Shown piece by piece: positions 25,138 through 34,686 of a DNA stretch of 64,000 nucleotides. The position numbers and the translations under genes were made by a program. The DNA is from Deltaproteobacteria bacterium. GTDB lineage: Bacteria; Myxococcota_A; Polyangia; Nannocystales; Nannocystaceae. The notes beneath the pieces are model-generated. The model was not told the origin of the DNA, searched no databases, and saw nothing but the letters and a program-made list of their open reading frames with translations. The stretch lies in the NCBI GenBank assembly GCA_016709225.1, contig JADJEE010000002.1, positions 2,191,462 to 2,255,461 on the forward strand. The letters run 5' to 3'. Within the stretch, counting starts at the first letter, position 1; every line of letters begins with the position of its first letter.

Positions 25138-26819
25138 GCGTTGCAGCTCGGCGCGCCGACCAGCTGCCCGAGCGCGGCGGTCAGCTTGCCGATGCGACGG
25201 GCGTCGCGCTTGTCGCTGAGGTGCACGACGACACCCGAGACGATCGCGCCGCGCACGTGCACGTCGACGACCTCGGGATAGATGCCTTCGAGCTCGAACG
25301 CGTCGACCTTCGCCGCGAGGTCGGCCCGCTTCGCGCCGTCGGCAAGCGGGATCCAGGCCGTGCTGCACGCGTCGGTGAACGGGCGCGGCTCGGCCCACTC
25401 GAGCACGGCCCGCGCGGCGGTCGTGGCGTCCGGGATCACGAAGGGCTCACCCGCGGGTGCGCCGGTGTGCAGCAACTGTACGGGCTCGCCCCAACCCCCG
25501 GTCGCGACCCAGATGTCGTCCGGGGCGATCGCCACCACACCCGACGGTGGTGCCGACACCGGCAGCTCCTCGAGCACGCCGCCACGGACCCGGAACAACA
25601 CCGCACGCGACGCATCCTTGCCGATGTTCACCGAACACACGAAGTAGGCCGATCCATCGCGATCGATCGACAGCGACGACGGGGCCGAGTCGCACTCGGT
25701 CGGGACCTCGCTCCACGCCGTACCGTCGAAGCGGGCGACGTATCCCGTCGACGCGGCGTCGGGCGCCGTCGCGGCGACGCCGACCAGCCACGCGCGATCG
25801 GGCGCCGACATCTTCACCCGGGTCTCCGCACTCGGCATGACCCCGCGACCGGGCAGTGTCAGCTCGCGATCGACGGTCGCGTCGTGGTGCAGGACGACGG
25901 TGCGATCTCCCTCGGCGATCGCTGCGACGATCTCACCGCTCGCCTGCGACGCGAACGCCTGGACATCGCGCATACCGAAGGCGGGTGCCTTGGGCGTGCC
26001 GCGGAGCACCACGAGGCGCTTCTGCTTGGCGATCGCCGCCGCGCTGGCGGCCACCTCGGCCGCCGGTGGCCCGGACTCCTCGTCGCCGGGGTGCGCGTAG
26101 CGGGGCTCGAAGCTGTACAACGCCAACAACGAGCCCTCCGTCCAGCGCCCGAGCGCGCGGGGGAATCGATCGAACAGCCGATCGCTCCCCGCGATGCGCG
26201 ACCACACTCCGTTGCTGCGCCGGTAGACCGCCGGCGTCTCGTTGCCACCGCGTCCGCCGGATTGCGGCCGCAGCACCAAGATCGCGCCGTCGGGCCACCC
26301 CCCGCCGAGCAGCTCGGTCTGCCACCAGCTGTAGCCGGACTCGACCGACTCGAGGATGATGTCGCGCTCGTCGATGCCGCGCGCCCAGTCGGCGGCGTGC
26401 TCGATCGATCCGTCGGCGCGCAGGCGCATCAGCGCGGCGCCGGTGGCCGCGAAGGCCTGGGCCCCGTCGAGCTCGAACAGCCGCACCTCGGCCGCGTTGT
26501 TGCCCTCGCCGCGTGCGCCCGCCACCACGAACGTGGGCGCGTCGGCGGGCACCTTCGCGTGACTGTAGGACTGGGGCACCGCGGCGGGCTCGACCGGATT
26601 CGCATCTGCGACCGGCTTCGCATCCGCGACCGGCTTCGCATCCGCGACCGGCTTCGCATCCGCGACCGGCTTCGCATCCGCGACCGGCTTCGCATCCGCG
26701 ACCGGCTTCGCATCCGCGACCGGCTCAGCGATGGCCTTCGCGGGAGCGTCGGGCGCCGCCGCATCGCAGGCGATCGCGACGAGCACCAACGCCGAGGAAC
26801 ACACACGTGCACGGAGCAT
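25113..26819 (-). CDS. Lipoprotein with hexapeptide tandem repeat and beta-propeller-like body
   Basis: 568 residues. The ATG at MLRARVC is used because it gives a good signal peptide and the lipobox VAIAC; a further 14 codons are open upstream. Directly after the lipobox comes a tandem stretch of the hexapeptide VADAKP (six copies plus one VADANP), encoded by an 18-bp DNA repeat. The remaining 450 residues contain many short strand-turn elements with Asp/Gly/Trp (for example DRAWLVGVAA, DIWVATGGWGEP), suggesting a beta-propeller-like body. No enzymatic motif was found. Likely a surface or periplasmic anchor protein with a long stalk. It converges with the MAPEG gene. Confidence 0.72.
   Translation of the reverse strand: MLRARVCSSALVLVAIACDAAAPDAPAKAIAEPVADAKPVADAKPVADAKPVADAKPVADAKPVADAKPVADANPVEPAAVPQSYSHAKVPADAPTFVVAGARGEGNNAAEVRLFELDGAQAFAATGAALMRLRADGSIEHAADWARGIDERDIILESVESGYSWWQTELLGGGWPDGAILVLRPQSGGRGGNETPAVYRRSNGVWSRIAGSDRLFDRFPRALGRWTEGSLLALYSFEPRYAHPGDEESGPPAAEVAASAAAIAKQKRLVVLRGTPKAPAFGMRDVQAFASQASGEIVAAIAEGDRTVVLHHDATVDRELTLPGRGVMPSAETRVKMSAPDRAWLVGVAATAPDAASTGYVARFDGTAWSEVPTECDSAPSSLSIDRDGSAYFVCSVNIGKDASRAVLFRVRGGVLEELPVSAPPSGVVAIAPDDIWVATGGWGEPVQLLHTGAPAGEPFVIPDATTAARAVLEWAEPRPFTDACSTAWIPLADGAKRADLAAKVDAFELEGIYPEVVDVHVRGAIVSGVVVHLSDKRDARRIGKLTAALGQLVGAPSCNAYPPVRAG
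26596..26725. repeat. 18-bp tandem repeat coding for VADAKP
   Basis: The unit GCGACCGGCTTCGCATCC is present six times in a row without change, with a diverged copy at one end (first unit ends GGATTCGCATCT) and the sequence breaking at GGCTCAGC at the other. The unit is a multiple of three, so copy-number change keeps the frame of the lipoprotein it encodes. Confidence 0.9.
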
Positions 26820-26932
26820 GGAACTGATGCTAGCGCTGTGGAGATGCGACTCGCGACGCAAAGTGTGAGACCTCGGCTCCTGGGAACAAGCGCCGCGCGG
26901 GCTCGGTAGCCGACCGCCGCTCGAGTGGACGC

Positions 26933-27898
26933 ATGAAAGCCGTCACCCACGATCGCTACGGTTCACCCGACATCCTGCGCCTCGAAGACCTCCCGACGCC
27001 GGTCCCGGCCCCGAACGAGGTGCTGGTGCGGGTCGCTGCTACGTCGGTGAACTCGTGGGACTGGGATCTGCTGACCGGCACACCGTATGCGTTCCGACTC
27101 GCGCACGGTCTGCTGCGACCGCGTCACCGCGTGCTCGGGGCCGACGTCGCCGGTCGCGTGGAGGCAGTCGGCGAGCGCGTGACCCGGTTCGCCCCCGGCG
27201 ACGAGGTCTTCGGCGACCTCTCGGCGCACCGCTGGGGTGGCTTCGCCGAGTTCGCGTGCGCCCCTGAGACCGCGTGGGCGCGCAGGCCGGCGTCGATGCG
27301 CGTCGAGCAGGCCGCCGCGCTCCCGCAGGCCGGCTGCATGGCGCTGCAGGGGCTCTGTGAGGACGGCGGCCTCCAGCCCGGCCACGCCGTCATGATCAAC
27401 GGCGGCGGCGGCGGTGTGGGGACCTTCGCGATCCAGATCGCGCGGGCGGTGGGCGCCGAGGTGACCGGTGTCGATCGCACCGACAAGCTCGAGACCATGC
27501 GGGTGCTCGGGGCCGATCGCGTGCTCGACTACACCCGCGAGGACTTCGCGCGCGAGGCGAGCCGATACGATCTCATCCTCGACGTCACGGCGCATCGCTC
27601 GATGTTCGCGTACGCACGGGCGCTCCGGCGCGGTGGCACCTACGTGATGCTCGGCGGCGCACCCGGACGGATCCTGCAGCTCGTCGCCGTGGGACCTTGG
27701 ATCTCGTGGCGACAGCGCAAGCGCATGCGCCTGTCGATCATGAAGCCGAACCACGGCCTCGACGCACTCGTCGAGCGGTTCGCAGCCGGCACGCTGACCC
27801 CGAGCATCGATCGCGTCTACGCGCTGGAGGAGGTCCCCGAGGCGTTCCGGCACTTCCATCGCGGCGTACACGGTAAGCTCGTGGTCCGCGTGGGCTGA
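26933..27898 (+). CDS. Zinc-free quinone oxidoreductase-like MDR protein
   Basis: 321 residues of the medium-chain dehydrogenase/reductase superfamily. Evidence is the N-terminal GroES-like half with GADVAGRVEAVG near residue 69, the nucleotide-binding GGGGVGTFAIQ at 158-168, and a C-terminal region ending KLVVRVG. The Cys and His zinc ligands of alcohol dehydrogenases are absent, so NADPH:quinone reductase or enoyl-reductase-like chemistry is more likely. The gene is monocistronic; 113 bp separate it from the divergent lipoprotein gene. No promoter element was identified. Substrate unknown. Confidence 0.82.
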   Translation: MKAVTHDRYGSPDILRLEDLPTPVPAPNEVLVRVAATSVNSWDWDLLTGTPYAFRLAHGLLRPRHRVLGADVAGRVEAVGERVTRFAPGDEVFGDLSAHRWGGFAEFACAPETAWARRPASMRVEQAAALPQAGCMALQGLCEDGGLQPGHAVMINGGGGGVGTFAIQIARAVGAEVTGVDRTDKLETMRVLGADRVLDYTREDFAREASRYDLILDVTAHRSMFAYARALRRGGTYVMLGGAPGRILQLVAVGPWISWRQRKRMRLSIMKPNHGLDALVERFAAGTLTPSIDRVYALEEVPEAFRHFHRGVHGKLVVRVG

Positions 27899-28034
27899 CG
27901 ACGTGTCGGGCCGACGCATCGGAGCGACCCCTCCCATCAAGCATGGTGGCGAGTCACCAGGGCTCGACCAGTCGCAAGCTCGATCCGCACGATCGCGATC
28001 TCGTCCCCACCGCTTCCGCGATGAGACGGCGATC

Positions 28035-28400
28035 TCACGATCCTGCGCGTTGCCCCCGGGCGCGGGTGCGCCCTTCCTCGGGACGGACTGCCGTCTGGCG
28101 CAGCTGCTGGATCTCCTCCATGCGCGGGCGATCCGGCTGCATCACCGCCGCCAGGTCCATCAACGCGTTGCCGATGGCGCCGCTCAGCAGCCCGATGCGC
28201 GCGGCGTGGCGGGCACCCACGCCGAAGCGGCGCGAGGCCCAGCGCAGCATCCAGCACAGCATTGCGAACGCCGTCAGCACCACGACGACGGTGGCGAGCC
28301 CCGGCGGCAGCGGTGGCGGTGGTGGGGGCGGTGGCCCTTCGATCGTGGGTCCATGGCCGTCGAAGAGCGGTCTCACCCACTCGAGCACGAGCCCCAACAT
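28035..28400 (-). CDS. Small single-pass membrane protein, proline-rich
   Basis: 121 residues if the ATG is at MLGLVLEW. A run of eight prolines precedes a membrane helix (LATVVVVLTAFAMLCWMLRWA), followed by a basic segment and a second hydrophobic stretch (IGLLSGAIGNALMDLAAVM). The C-terminal 30 residues are hydrophilic with many Arg and Gln. I recognise no family. The coding case is moderate: the frame has no strong competitor on the other strand and the helix looks real, but the upstream frame is also open. It lies opposite the XRE regulator gene that begins 107 bp away on the plus strand. Confidence 0.5.
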   Translation of the reverse strand: MLGLVLEWVRPLFDGHGPTIEGPPPPPPPPLPPGLATVVVVLTAFAMLCWMLRWASRRFGVGARHAARIGLLSGAIGNALMDLAAVMQPDRPRMEEIQQLRQTAVRPEEGRTRARGQRAGS

Positions 28401-28507
28401 CGCGGACAACGTAAGTGCCCGATGCCCGGATCTGACCACGCGCCCGTGACAATCGAACCCACAGGCGTGGTGCAGCAGCCGGCCAGCGGGTCCGGTAGAG
28501 TCCCGCC

Positions 28508-29305
28508 GTGGTCGCACGCGCTTCGACTCCGCCCGCGTTCGGTCGCCTGCTCGCGCTGTGGCGCAGCCGACGTGGCGCGACGCAGCTGCAGCTCGCGAGC
28601 ACCGCGGGCACGACCCCCCGCCACCTCTCGTTCCTCGAGACCGGTCGCTCACGCCCGGGCCGTGAGCTGGTGCTGCGCCTCGCGGCCGCGCTCGACATCC
28701 CGCTGCGCGATCGCAACGCCATGCTGGTGGCAGCGGGCCTCGCCCCCGAGTACCCCAGTCTCGGGCTCGACGACGATCGCTCCGCTTCGCCGCTCACCGC
28801 CGTGCTGCAGCGCGTGCTCGCGTCGCACGAGCCCTATCCCGCGTGGATCTACGGCACGGGTCTGCGGATCCTCGGCGCCAATCGGGCCGCCGCGCGGCTG
28901 TTCCCCGATCTCGCGCAGATGGACCCGACCGCAATCATCGACCTGTGGTTCCGCCCCGGGCCGCTGCGCGCGATGATCGAGAACTGGCCCGAGGTCTCGA
29001 CCGCCCTGCTCGACACGCTGCGTCGCGAGGTCCGACAGACCGCAGATCCGCGCTCGACCAAGCTCCTGCGCCGCGCGGAGACGCTGGCGCAGCGGGCCTC
29101 GCTCGCGCCCACGCCACCGGCGGCCGACATGCCCTTCGCGTGCCCACGGCTGCGCATCGGCGATCGCCGAGTCCGCACCATCGGCGCGGTGCTGCGCTTC
29201 GACACCGCCGTCGAGGTCACGGCCTCCGAGCTCCGCGTCGAGCTGATGTTCCCCGCCGACGAGGCCAGCGCCGCCTTCTTCCGCGACGCCGCAGCGGCTG
29301 GCTGA
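28508..29305 (+). CDS. XRE-family regulator with MmyB-like ligand domain
   Basis: 265 residues from a GTG start. The N-terminal 60 residues form an XRE helix-turn-helix (FGRLLALWRSRRGATQLQLA, then TPRHLSFLETGRSRPGRELVLRLAAAL). The rest matches the MmyB-like ligand-binding domain: a PYPAWIYGTGLRILGANRAA segment, typical of PAS-like receptors that bind fatty acids or other small molecules. Such regulators often control a neighbouring oxidoreductase gene; here the nearest is the MDR gene 600 bp upstream, on the same strand, so regulation of it is a reasonable guess. No operator was recognised. The protein ends close to a 176-bp intergenic region before the metalloprotease gene. Confidence 0.85.
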   Translation: MVARASTPPAFGRLLALWRSRRGATQLQLASTAGTTPRHLSFLETGRSRPGRELVLRLAAALDIPLRDRNAMLVAAGLAPEYPSLGLDDDRSASPLTAVLQRVLASHEPYPAWIYGTGLRILGANRAAARLFPDLAQMDPTAIIDLWFRPGPLRAMIENWPEVSTALLDTLRREVRQTADPRSTKLLRRAETLAQRASLAPTPPAADMPFACPRLRIGDRRVRTIGAVLRFDTAVEVTASELRVELMFPADEASAAFFRDAAAAG

Positions 29306-29481
29306 ACGCGGGCGCGATGCACGAGCGGTGCGCGAGCTCCTTGGCCTGCGCGGCGCAGCGTGCCTGCGCGCGGGCGACCCCGGGTGAACGAGCTCATCTC
29401 CGCCCGGCAACCGCCGGCGGGGGCCGCTGTCGCGACGCAATGGTGGTGTCACAACTCGAGAAGCCCGGTCTCACCCCCGCC

Positions 29482-31137
29482 ATGACACCGCGCAGTTCCA
29501 TTCGCGCTACGAGCTTGGGGCTCGCAGTCCTCGGCCTCGCCGGCAACGCCCGCGCCGAGTACACCGTCCACGCCACCGGCCGCCTGGTGTATCGCGATGC
29601 GGAGGGCAACAGCGGGCCGCTGCGCCCCAACCCGCGCGTGCGGGTGCAGCTGATGGACCAAGACATCGACTTCGACGAGGTCATGGCGGTCGGCAAGACC
29701 AACGCCGACGGTCGCTTCGACCTCACCGGCAAGGCCGAAGACTCGTGGACCGTCTGCGACGGCTGCGACAAGCCGGACCCCTACATCAAGTTCATCCTGT
29801 GGGAGAACGACCGCGTCGACATCCACAACCTGTGGGGCTTCACGCACTTCGGGCTCACCGCGGCGCGCGAGGATCGGGCCGGCACCATCGACTTCGGTCA
29901 GTGGCGCTTCGAGAGCGACGAAGCGCTCTATCCGCGGCTCTTCGCCTACGCGCAGCGCCAGTACGCGAACTTCACCGCGTTGAGCGGCGACGCGAAGATC
30001 CCCCGCAACGACGGCATGGTCGACGTGCTGGTGCCCGAGGTGTTGGAGGGCGGCGTCCCGTACACCGGCATCGATGCAATCCACTGGCCCGGCGACTACT
30101 TCGACACCACCGCAGTCTTCCACGAGTTCGGCCACCGCATCCGCCACGCGCAAGACGGCGGAGAGCCGCACTTCATCGGCGATCTGATGCTATTCCAGTA
30201 CGCCCGTACCCACGGCATGTACATCGACGGCAAGCCGTACCGCTCGAATCTCGGCTTCGCATTCAACGAGGGCTGGGCGATCTATCACTCCACGTTCCTC
30301 GACGAGAACGACAAGAAGCGCGTCGAGAACTGGGATCCGATCCAGGGCAGCGGAAAATTCGAGTACGAGGGCGAGGTGGCCTCTCGCCTGTTGCGGCTAT
30401 CGAAGGCATGCGGCGGCTTCGATGCGCTGTGGTCGGCGCTGAAGTCGGGCACCGGCAAGGACATCGACGGTGGGCCACCGGCGGCCCAGAGCGGCATCCA
30501 CTCGTGGCCTCAGTTCGAGACCTGGTTCATGAAGAAGAACCCCAGCTGCCACATGATCTGGAATCCGGCCCCCGACGCGTTGCACCGGATCCCCAAGACC
30601 CTCGAGCACGTGATTGGTGTCGACGCGCAGCGCCACACCATCGGCAACCAGCTCGATGGTTTCGACGCCAGCCCGCTCAAGGTCACGGTGAAGTGGGACG
30701 CCGCGCGAATTGCCAAGCTACCCGCAGCGATCCGTGCGCCGATGACTCGCATCACCGAGAAGCGCAAGCAGGCCTTCATCGCCCACGAGGCCCACGTGCG
30801 CTCGGTGCTCCGCACGCACGCAGAGAAGTTCGTACCCGCGACCGCGAAGTCGATCGCCGATGGTTCGCGCGACAAGCAACTCGCTGCGGCGCGCGCCAGC
30901 ATCATCAAGGCGATCGGCGAGCCGCGGATGAAGCAGCTGGCGACACTCAAGGCGGCACTGCTCGAGGAGAAGCGTGCGAATCGCGACCGTCGGTTCGGCG
31001 CCTACGCCGACCGCCTGATCGCGAAGTACTCCGAGCACGAAGACGCGATCCGCGAGGCCATGGCGACGCCGGGAGCTCGGATCCCCGACGCGCTGATCCC
31101 CCGAACGCTCGGTTCGACGATGGTCCAGGGCGACTGA
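29482..31137 (+). CDS. Secreted protein with transthyretin-like domain and HExxH metalloprotease motif
   Basis: 551 residues. The ATG at MTPRSS gives a classical signal peptide ending NARA; a start 42 bp earlier is also open. Residues 30-120 look like the transthyretin-like repeat of nematode and some bacterial proteins: ATGRLVYRD, VQLMDQD, AVGKTNADGRFDLTGKAED, then PDPYIKFI. A zinc-protease motif HEFGH follows at 214-218, with FNEGWAIYHS further on as a possible third ligand region. The last 150 residues are helical and rich in Lys/Glu/Arg. The protein is probably secreted and zinc-dependent; its substrate is unknown. No partner gene is evident. Confidence 0.68.
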   Translation: MTPRSSIRATSLGLAVLGLAGNARAEYTVHATGRLVYRDAEGNSGPLRPNPRVRVQLMDQDIDFDEVMAVGKTNADGRFDLTGKAEDSWTVCDGCDKPDPYIKFILWENDRVDIHNLWGFTHFGLTAAREDRAGTIDFGQWRFESDEALYPRLFAYAQRQYANFTALSGDAKIPRNDGMVDVLVPEVLEGGVPYTGIDAIHWPGDYFDTTAVFHEFGHRIRHAQDGGEPHFIGDLMLFQYARTHGMYIDGKPYRSNLGFAFNEGWAIYHSTFLDENDKKRVENWDPIQGSGKFEYEGEVASRLLRLSKACGGFDALWSALKSGTGKDIDGGPPAAQSGIHSWPQFETWFMKKNPSCHMIWNPAPDALHRIPKTLEHVIGVDAQRHTIGNQLDGFDASPLKVTVKWDAARIAKLPAAIRAPMTRITEKRKQAFIAHEAHVRSVLRTHAEKFVPATAKSIADGSRDKQLAAARASIIKAIGEPRMKQLATLKAALLEEKRANRDRRFGAYADRLIAKYSEHEDAIREAMATPGARIPDALIPRTLGSTMVQGD

Positions 31138-31230
31138 GTTGCGGATGAACGCGAAGCGTTCACCCGCGACGAAGGCAAGGAGCGAAGCGATGAGGGATGG
31201 GGAGGACTCCGGCGGGCTCGGCCCGACGGA

Positions 31231-31255
31231 GGGGAAGGGCGGGCCGCCCTTCCCC
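31231..31255. terminator. Strong GC hairpin between convergent genes (1)
   Basis: GGGGAAGGGC and GCCCTTCCCC form a perfect 10-bp stem with a 5-nt loop, 94 bp beyond the metalloprotease stop. No T tract follows. It sits in a 230-bp gap between converging genes. Confidence 0.6.
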
Positions 31256-31284
31256 ATTGCTTGGTAGGCGTGGGCTGAGCGGGC

Positions 31285-31310
31285 GCGGCCGGGTGACCGC
31301 ACCCGGCCGC
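31285..31310. terminator. Strong GC hairpin between convergent genes (2)
   Basis: GCGGCCGGGTG and CACCCGGCCGC form a perfect 11-bp stem with a 4-nt loop, lying 58 bp beyond the stop of the lipoprotein gene on the minus strand. Together with the hairpin 30 bp away it probably ends transcription from both sides. Confidence 0.6.
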
Positions 31311-31367
31311 GACGCGCCCGTACGTGACGGACGCCTCGCGATGTGGGTGGCTGAACCGAACCGCGCG

Positions 31368-32552
31368 TCACTGCGGTCGCATGATCGTCGCGAACCGCAG
31401 GGAGCCCTGGCCGTTGGCGTCGATCGCCGTGCCGTCCGCACACGTGACCGCGTCGGGCGCGATGCAGTAGCGCACGTACCACGACTGCACCCACGCTCGT
31501 GCCTCGAACCCCGCCGCGACCGGGGGCCCGCTCGCGCTGAACTCGTGGGCCAGGCCGATCGGTGCGTCGCTGACATCGTGGAGCGTCGTGATCGGATCGA
31601 GCGACACGTCGTCGAACGGTGAGCCCGCGATCGAGAGCAGCACCCCGTGGTAGCACGAGTTGCTGCCACACGGCCCCGTCACCCGCACCGTCGCCGCGCC
31701 GCCACCCGCCCACGCGATCGGCTCGCCCGGCACGAACGTGCCGACCGCGGGATCGAGGATGTTGCCGACCTGCCCCGAGTGATCGCCGTCGATCACATAG
31801 CCCGGCATCGGCGGCTCCGCCTGGGTCGCGCAGTAAGGCACCCACGTCTTCACGCCCGCCTGCTCGATGCGGGTCATCCACGCCCACGTGCCGTAGTTGT
31901 CGCCATCGGCGGCGTCGATCGTGCCGGTGATCATGCACGTGTCCGGATCCACCGCGAGCCCGGGCGCGATGATGCCGTTGCCGCTGCCCGGCGGCACCGA
32001 GCACGACAGCGGCGAGCCATCGCCACCGACCACCAGCGCGCTCGGATCGTCGCCCGGCTCGAGGCAGGGCTTGCCGAGCGCATCGAGGTCGATCGAGATC
32101 GCCGGCCCCACCGCGATCGTGCATGTCGCCGTCGCGATCGCACCCTCCTCGCTCGCGGTGACCTCGACGTCGTAGCTCCCCGCTTCCGCGGGCGTGCCGT
32201 AGATCGTTCCGCCGATCTGCGCCGACACCAGCCCGGCCGGTAACCCTTCGGCCGACCACAGTGCCGAGCCGTGGTCACCGCTCAAGCTCGGCGTGAACGA
32301 GAACGTCGCCCCCACCGCCGCCGGCGGCACCTCGCCGCACTCGACCACCAACATCGCCGGCGCCGCGGAGCTCGAGCTGTCGGCGACCGCCGTGCTCGAC
32401 GACGCGCCGCCCTCGCTGCTGCTGCTGCTGCTGCCTTCGCTGCTCGTACCCGTCGGCGCCGTCGTGAAGCTACCGCCCACGCCGTCGGCTTCGCCGCACC
32501 CCAAGGACCACGCCGACACGCCGATCAGGATCGGGCGACAAGGCAAGCGCAT
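31368..32552 (-). CDS. Lipoprotein with Ig-like repeats
   Basis: 394 residues. A signal peptide ends at Cys19 (SLGC), then a Ser/Thr-rich linker to about residue 65. The next part looks like a putative immunoglobulin-like (He_PIG type) domain: TFSFTPSLSGDHGSALWSAEGLPAGL, then GTIYGTPAEAGSYDVEVTA. A second beta-rich part with paired Cys residues makes up the C-terminal half. There is no catalytic motif. Likely exposed on the cell surface. It is the second of two adjacent lipoprotein genes on this strand with the IgGFc-binding-type gene upstream, but the 131-bp... spacing to that gene is on the downstream side, so no operon is claimed. Confidence 0.68.
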   Translation of the reverse strand: MRLPCRPILIGVSAWSLGCGEADGVGGSFTTAPTGTSSEGSSSSSSEGGASSSTAVADSSSSAAPAMLVVECGEVPPAAVGATFSFTPSLSGDHGSALWSAEGLPAGLVSAQIGGTIYGTPAEAGSYDVEVTASEEGAIATATCTIAVGPAISIDLDALGKPCLEPGDDPSALVVGGDGSPLSCSVPPGSGNGIIAPGLAVDPDTCMITGTIDAADGDNYGTWAWMTRIEQAGVKTWVPYCATQAEPPMPGYVIDGDHSGQVGNILDPAVGTFVPGEPIAWAGGGAATVRVTGPCGSNSCYHGVLLSIAGSPFDDVSLDPITTLHDVSDAPIGLAHEFSASGPPVAAGFEARAWVQSWYVRYCIAPDAVTCADGTAIDANGQGSLRFATIMRPQ

Positions 32553-32587
32553 GTTCCCACGCTAACACGAAGGCGCGCGCGAAAACG

Positions 32588-34456
32588 TCAGCCCTCGGGG
32601 TCGAGCACGACGTCGTTGATCGGCTGCACGTTCATCCCGCCGGGGTAACCGTACGAAACGTTCTGCGTGTTCGGTGTCGTCAGCGGCGTGCCCCAGCCCC
32701 ACACCCACAGCCCGAAGCGGCCCGCGCTCGTCATCTCGTGGCGACCGTTGTCGCAGCCATCGACCGACATGAAGTTGCCGGTCGAGAGATCCACACGCGT
32801 CCACTCGTAGTTGCCCACGCTCTCCCAGCCGTCGAGCACACCCAAGCAATCGAGATCGACGTCGGCGAAGCTGCCGTTCACCGCCCTTCGCACCACCACC
32901 AGGTTCGTCTCGGGATACGTCGGGTCGGTGAAGAACACGAAGCGCGGCATGTACTGCTCCGGCGGGACCCCGAGCACGAAGTCCGAGTCGCCGTAGCCGC
33001 TGATGCTGGGCTGCCACTGCGAGCCACTCATCAGCTCGAGCAGCACGAAGGGGTGGTCGGCGTCCTGGCTCTCGACCACGAACGGATCGGCGCTGATGAA
33101 ATCGACCGCCTCCCCGCGCTGCACACTCATCGGCGATCCGGCGATGTTCGTGCTCCACGTCAGATCGGTGCCGTCGACGACCCCGACCACGCGCCACAGC
33201 GCGGGCTCGTCCACGCGCGGGCGGTGCATCACCCCCACATACTCGTGCCCGAGCGAGCGCACCGGCGGGATCATCTGCTCGGCGTGGTCGGAGTACGGGG
33301 TCCCGACCGGCACCTGCATGCCAGTGTGGCCGCCCATCAGCCCCACCGGCTGGTCGGTCTGCACGATCGAGCCGGTGAGCTCGGCGCTCTGCGTCAGCTG
33401 CAGGTGCTGGCCGCGATCGAGCAGCACGTCGACACTCACGCCCGCCGGCGTCGCGGGCACGCCCGTGCCGCCGACGATCGCCGCAGTCGGCTCGATCGTC
33501 ACGGTGGTGCCATCGACCTGCGCCACGATGTTCGCCGTCGGCACGCCGATGCTGGCCGCCTGCGGGTTCACGACCACGTAGTTGGTGTCCCAGGCACTGG
33601 TCGGCAACAACAGCGACGCGCCGGTGACCGCCGCACTGCCGCCGCCATAGGGATTCATCTGGTAGGCCACCACCGGTACATCGGTGGTGATGCGGAACGC
33701 GTCGCCGATGCCGGTGCCGGTCACAGCGACGCCGCTCGGCACCGCCGACGCCACCGGGCACGCTGGCCCCGCGCCCTGCGGACCGCTGAGGAACAGGATC
33801 GCGACCTCGCCCGGCGCGAGCCCGACGGCACCGTCGTACGCGTCATAGGTGAGTCCGGGCCCGGTGCCGTTGGGGATGCGCGCGAAGTCATCGACCGTCA
33901 GCGCCGTGCCCTGGTAGCTCACCTCGATCGTCGCCGGCGTGTTCCAGGTGTTGGCGACGAACGCGACGAAGCAGCGATTGCCGGGACCATCCCAGTGCTG
34001 CATGAAGGTGGCGTAGTACTCGCAGCCGATCGACTGGCGGTTGTTGGCGGCCGCCGTGCACGCATCGATGCACGTGCCGGTCGCCAGGTCGCAGCCCTGC
34101 GTGCCGACGCAGCCGGTCACGGGCGCGCCGTCGCAGGTGAGCACCTCGTGGAAGTCGGCCGAGCAGGTGAGGCAGTCGGGTGGCGGCAGATCGGGCTCGA
34201 CCGCGAAGTCGAACTTCACGCCGCCGCCGCTGCTGCCGCTGCTGCCGCTGCCATCGACCCCGGTGCCGATCGTCTCGCCGGTGGCGACGCCGGTGGTGCC
34301 GTGCGTGCCGCTGTCTTCGCTGCCCGCGCTCGCGCCCGTGCTCGCACCGGTCGCCGCCGTCGTCGCGGCCCCGGTGTCGCCGCCACACGCCGCGAGCATC
34401 GCCAAAGCACCGGCCCATCGCGCCCGCGCCGTCGTCGTGGTCTGCATCGAGATCAT
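32588..34456 (-). CDS. IgGFc-binding-type surface lipoprotein
   Basis: 622 residues from the MISMQT start (a second ATG lies 3 codons downstream). The lipobox is AAC at Cys24, followed by a Thr/Ser/Gly linker to about 85. A short Cys-rich stretch follows (CLTCSADFHEVLTCDGAPVTGC), then a large beta-rich domain that resembles the IgGFc-binding N-terminal domain: FRITTDVPVVAYQMNPYGG, SLLLPTSAWDTNYVV, HLQLTQSAELTGSIVQTDQPVGL. In other bacteria and animals this domain mediates adhesion or surface binding; in myxobacteria its partner is unknown. Its stop is 35 bp before the start of the next lipoprotein gene on the same strand, so the two may be co-transcribed. Confidence 0.78.
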   Translation of the reverse strand: MISMQTTTTARARWAGALAMLAACGGDTGAATTAATGASTGASAGSEDSGTHGTTGVATGETIGTGVDGSGSSGSSGGGVKFDFAVEPDLPPPDCLTCSADFHEVLTCDGAPVTGCVGTQGCDLATGTCIDACTAAANNRQSIGCEYYATFMQHWDGPGNRCFVAFVANTWNTPATIEVSYQGTALTVDDFARIPNGTGPGLTYDAYDGAVGLAPGEVAILFLSGPQGAGPACPVASAVPSGVAVTGTGIGDAFRITTDVPVVAYQMNPYGGGSAAVTGASLLLPTSAWDTNYVVVNPQAASIGVPTANIVAQVDGTTVTIEPTAAIVGGTGVPATPAGVSVDVLLDRGQHLQLTQSAELTGSIVQTDQPVGLMGGHTGMQVPVGTPYSDHAEQMIPPVRSLGHEYVGVMHRPRVDEPALWRVVGVVDGTDLTWSTNIAGSPMSVQRGEAVDFISADPFVVESQDADHPFVLLELMSGSQWQPSISGYGDSDFVLGVPPEQYMPRFVFFTDPTYPETNLVVVRRAVNGSFADVDLDCLGVLDGWESVGNYEWTRVDLSTGNFMSVDGCDNGRHEMTSAGRFGLWVWGWGTPLTTPNTQNVSYGYPGGMNVQPINDVVLDPEG

Positions 34457-34686
34457 CGCCCCCACGCCAGAGATTCGCCGAGTCGGGCCGCGGGCGTCCA
34501 TGCATGCGGCTGTACGGATGACCACCGCGCGCGACCGCGCGGCGCGCCGTGGGTCCCTTGCGGCCGCCGACACTGCCGCGAACAGGGTTCCCGCGGCTGC
34601 TTGCGCGCGAGCGAGGGGCCCGCGGGCCGCGACGCTGCACCCGACCCCGGTGCGCGGGCGGATAATGGTGTCCAATCGCAAGCGGC

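Noticed and set aside
26596..26725. CRISPR array
   Set aside because: The 18-bp units are directly adjacent without spacers and code for a hexapeptide repeat.
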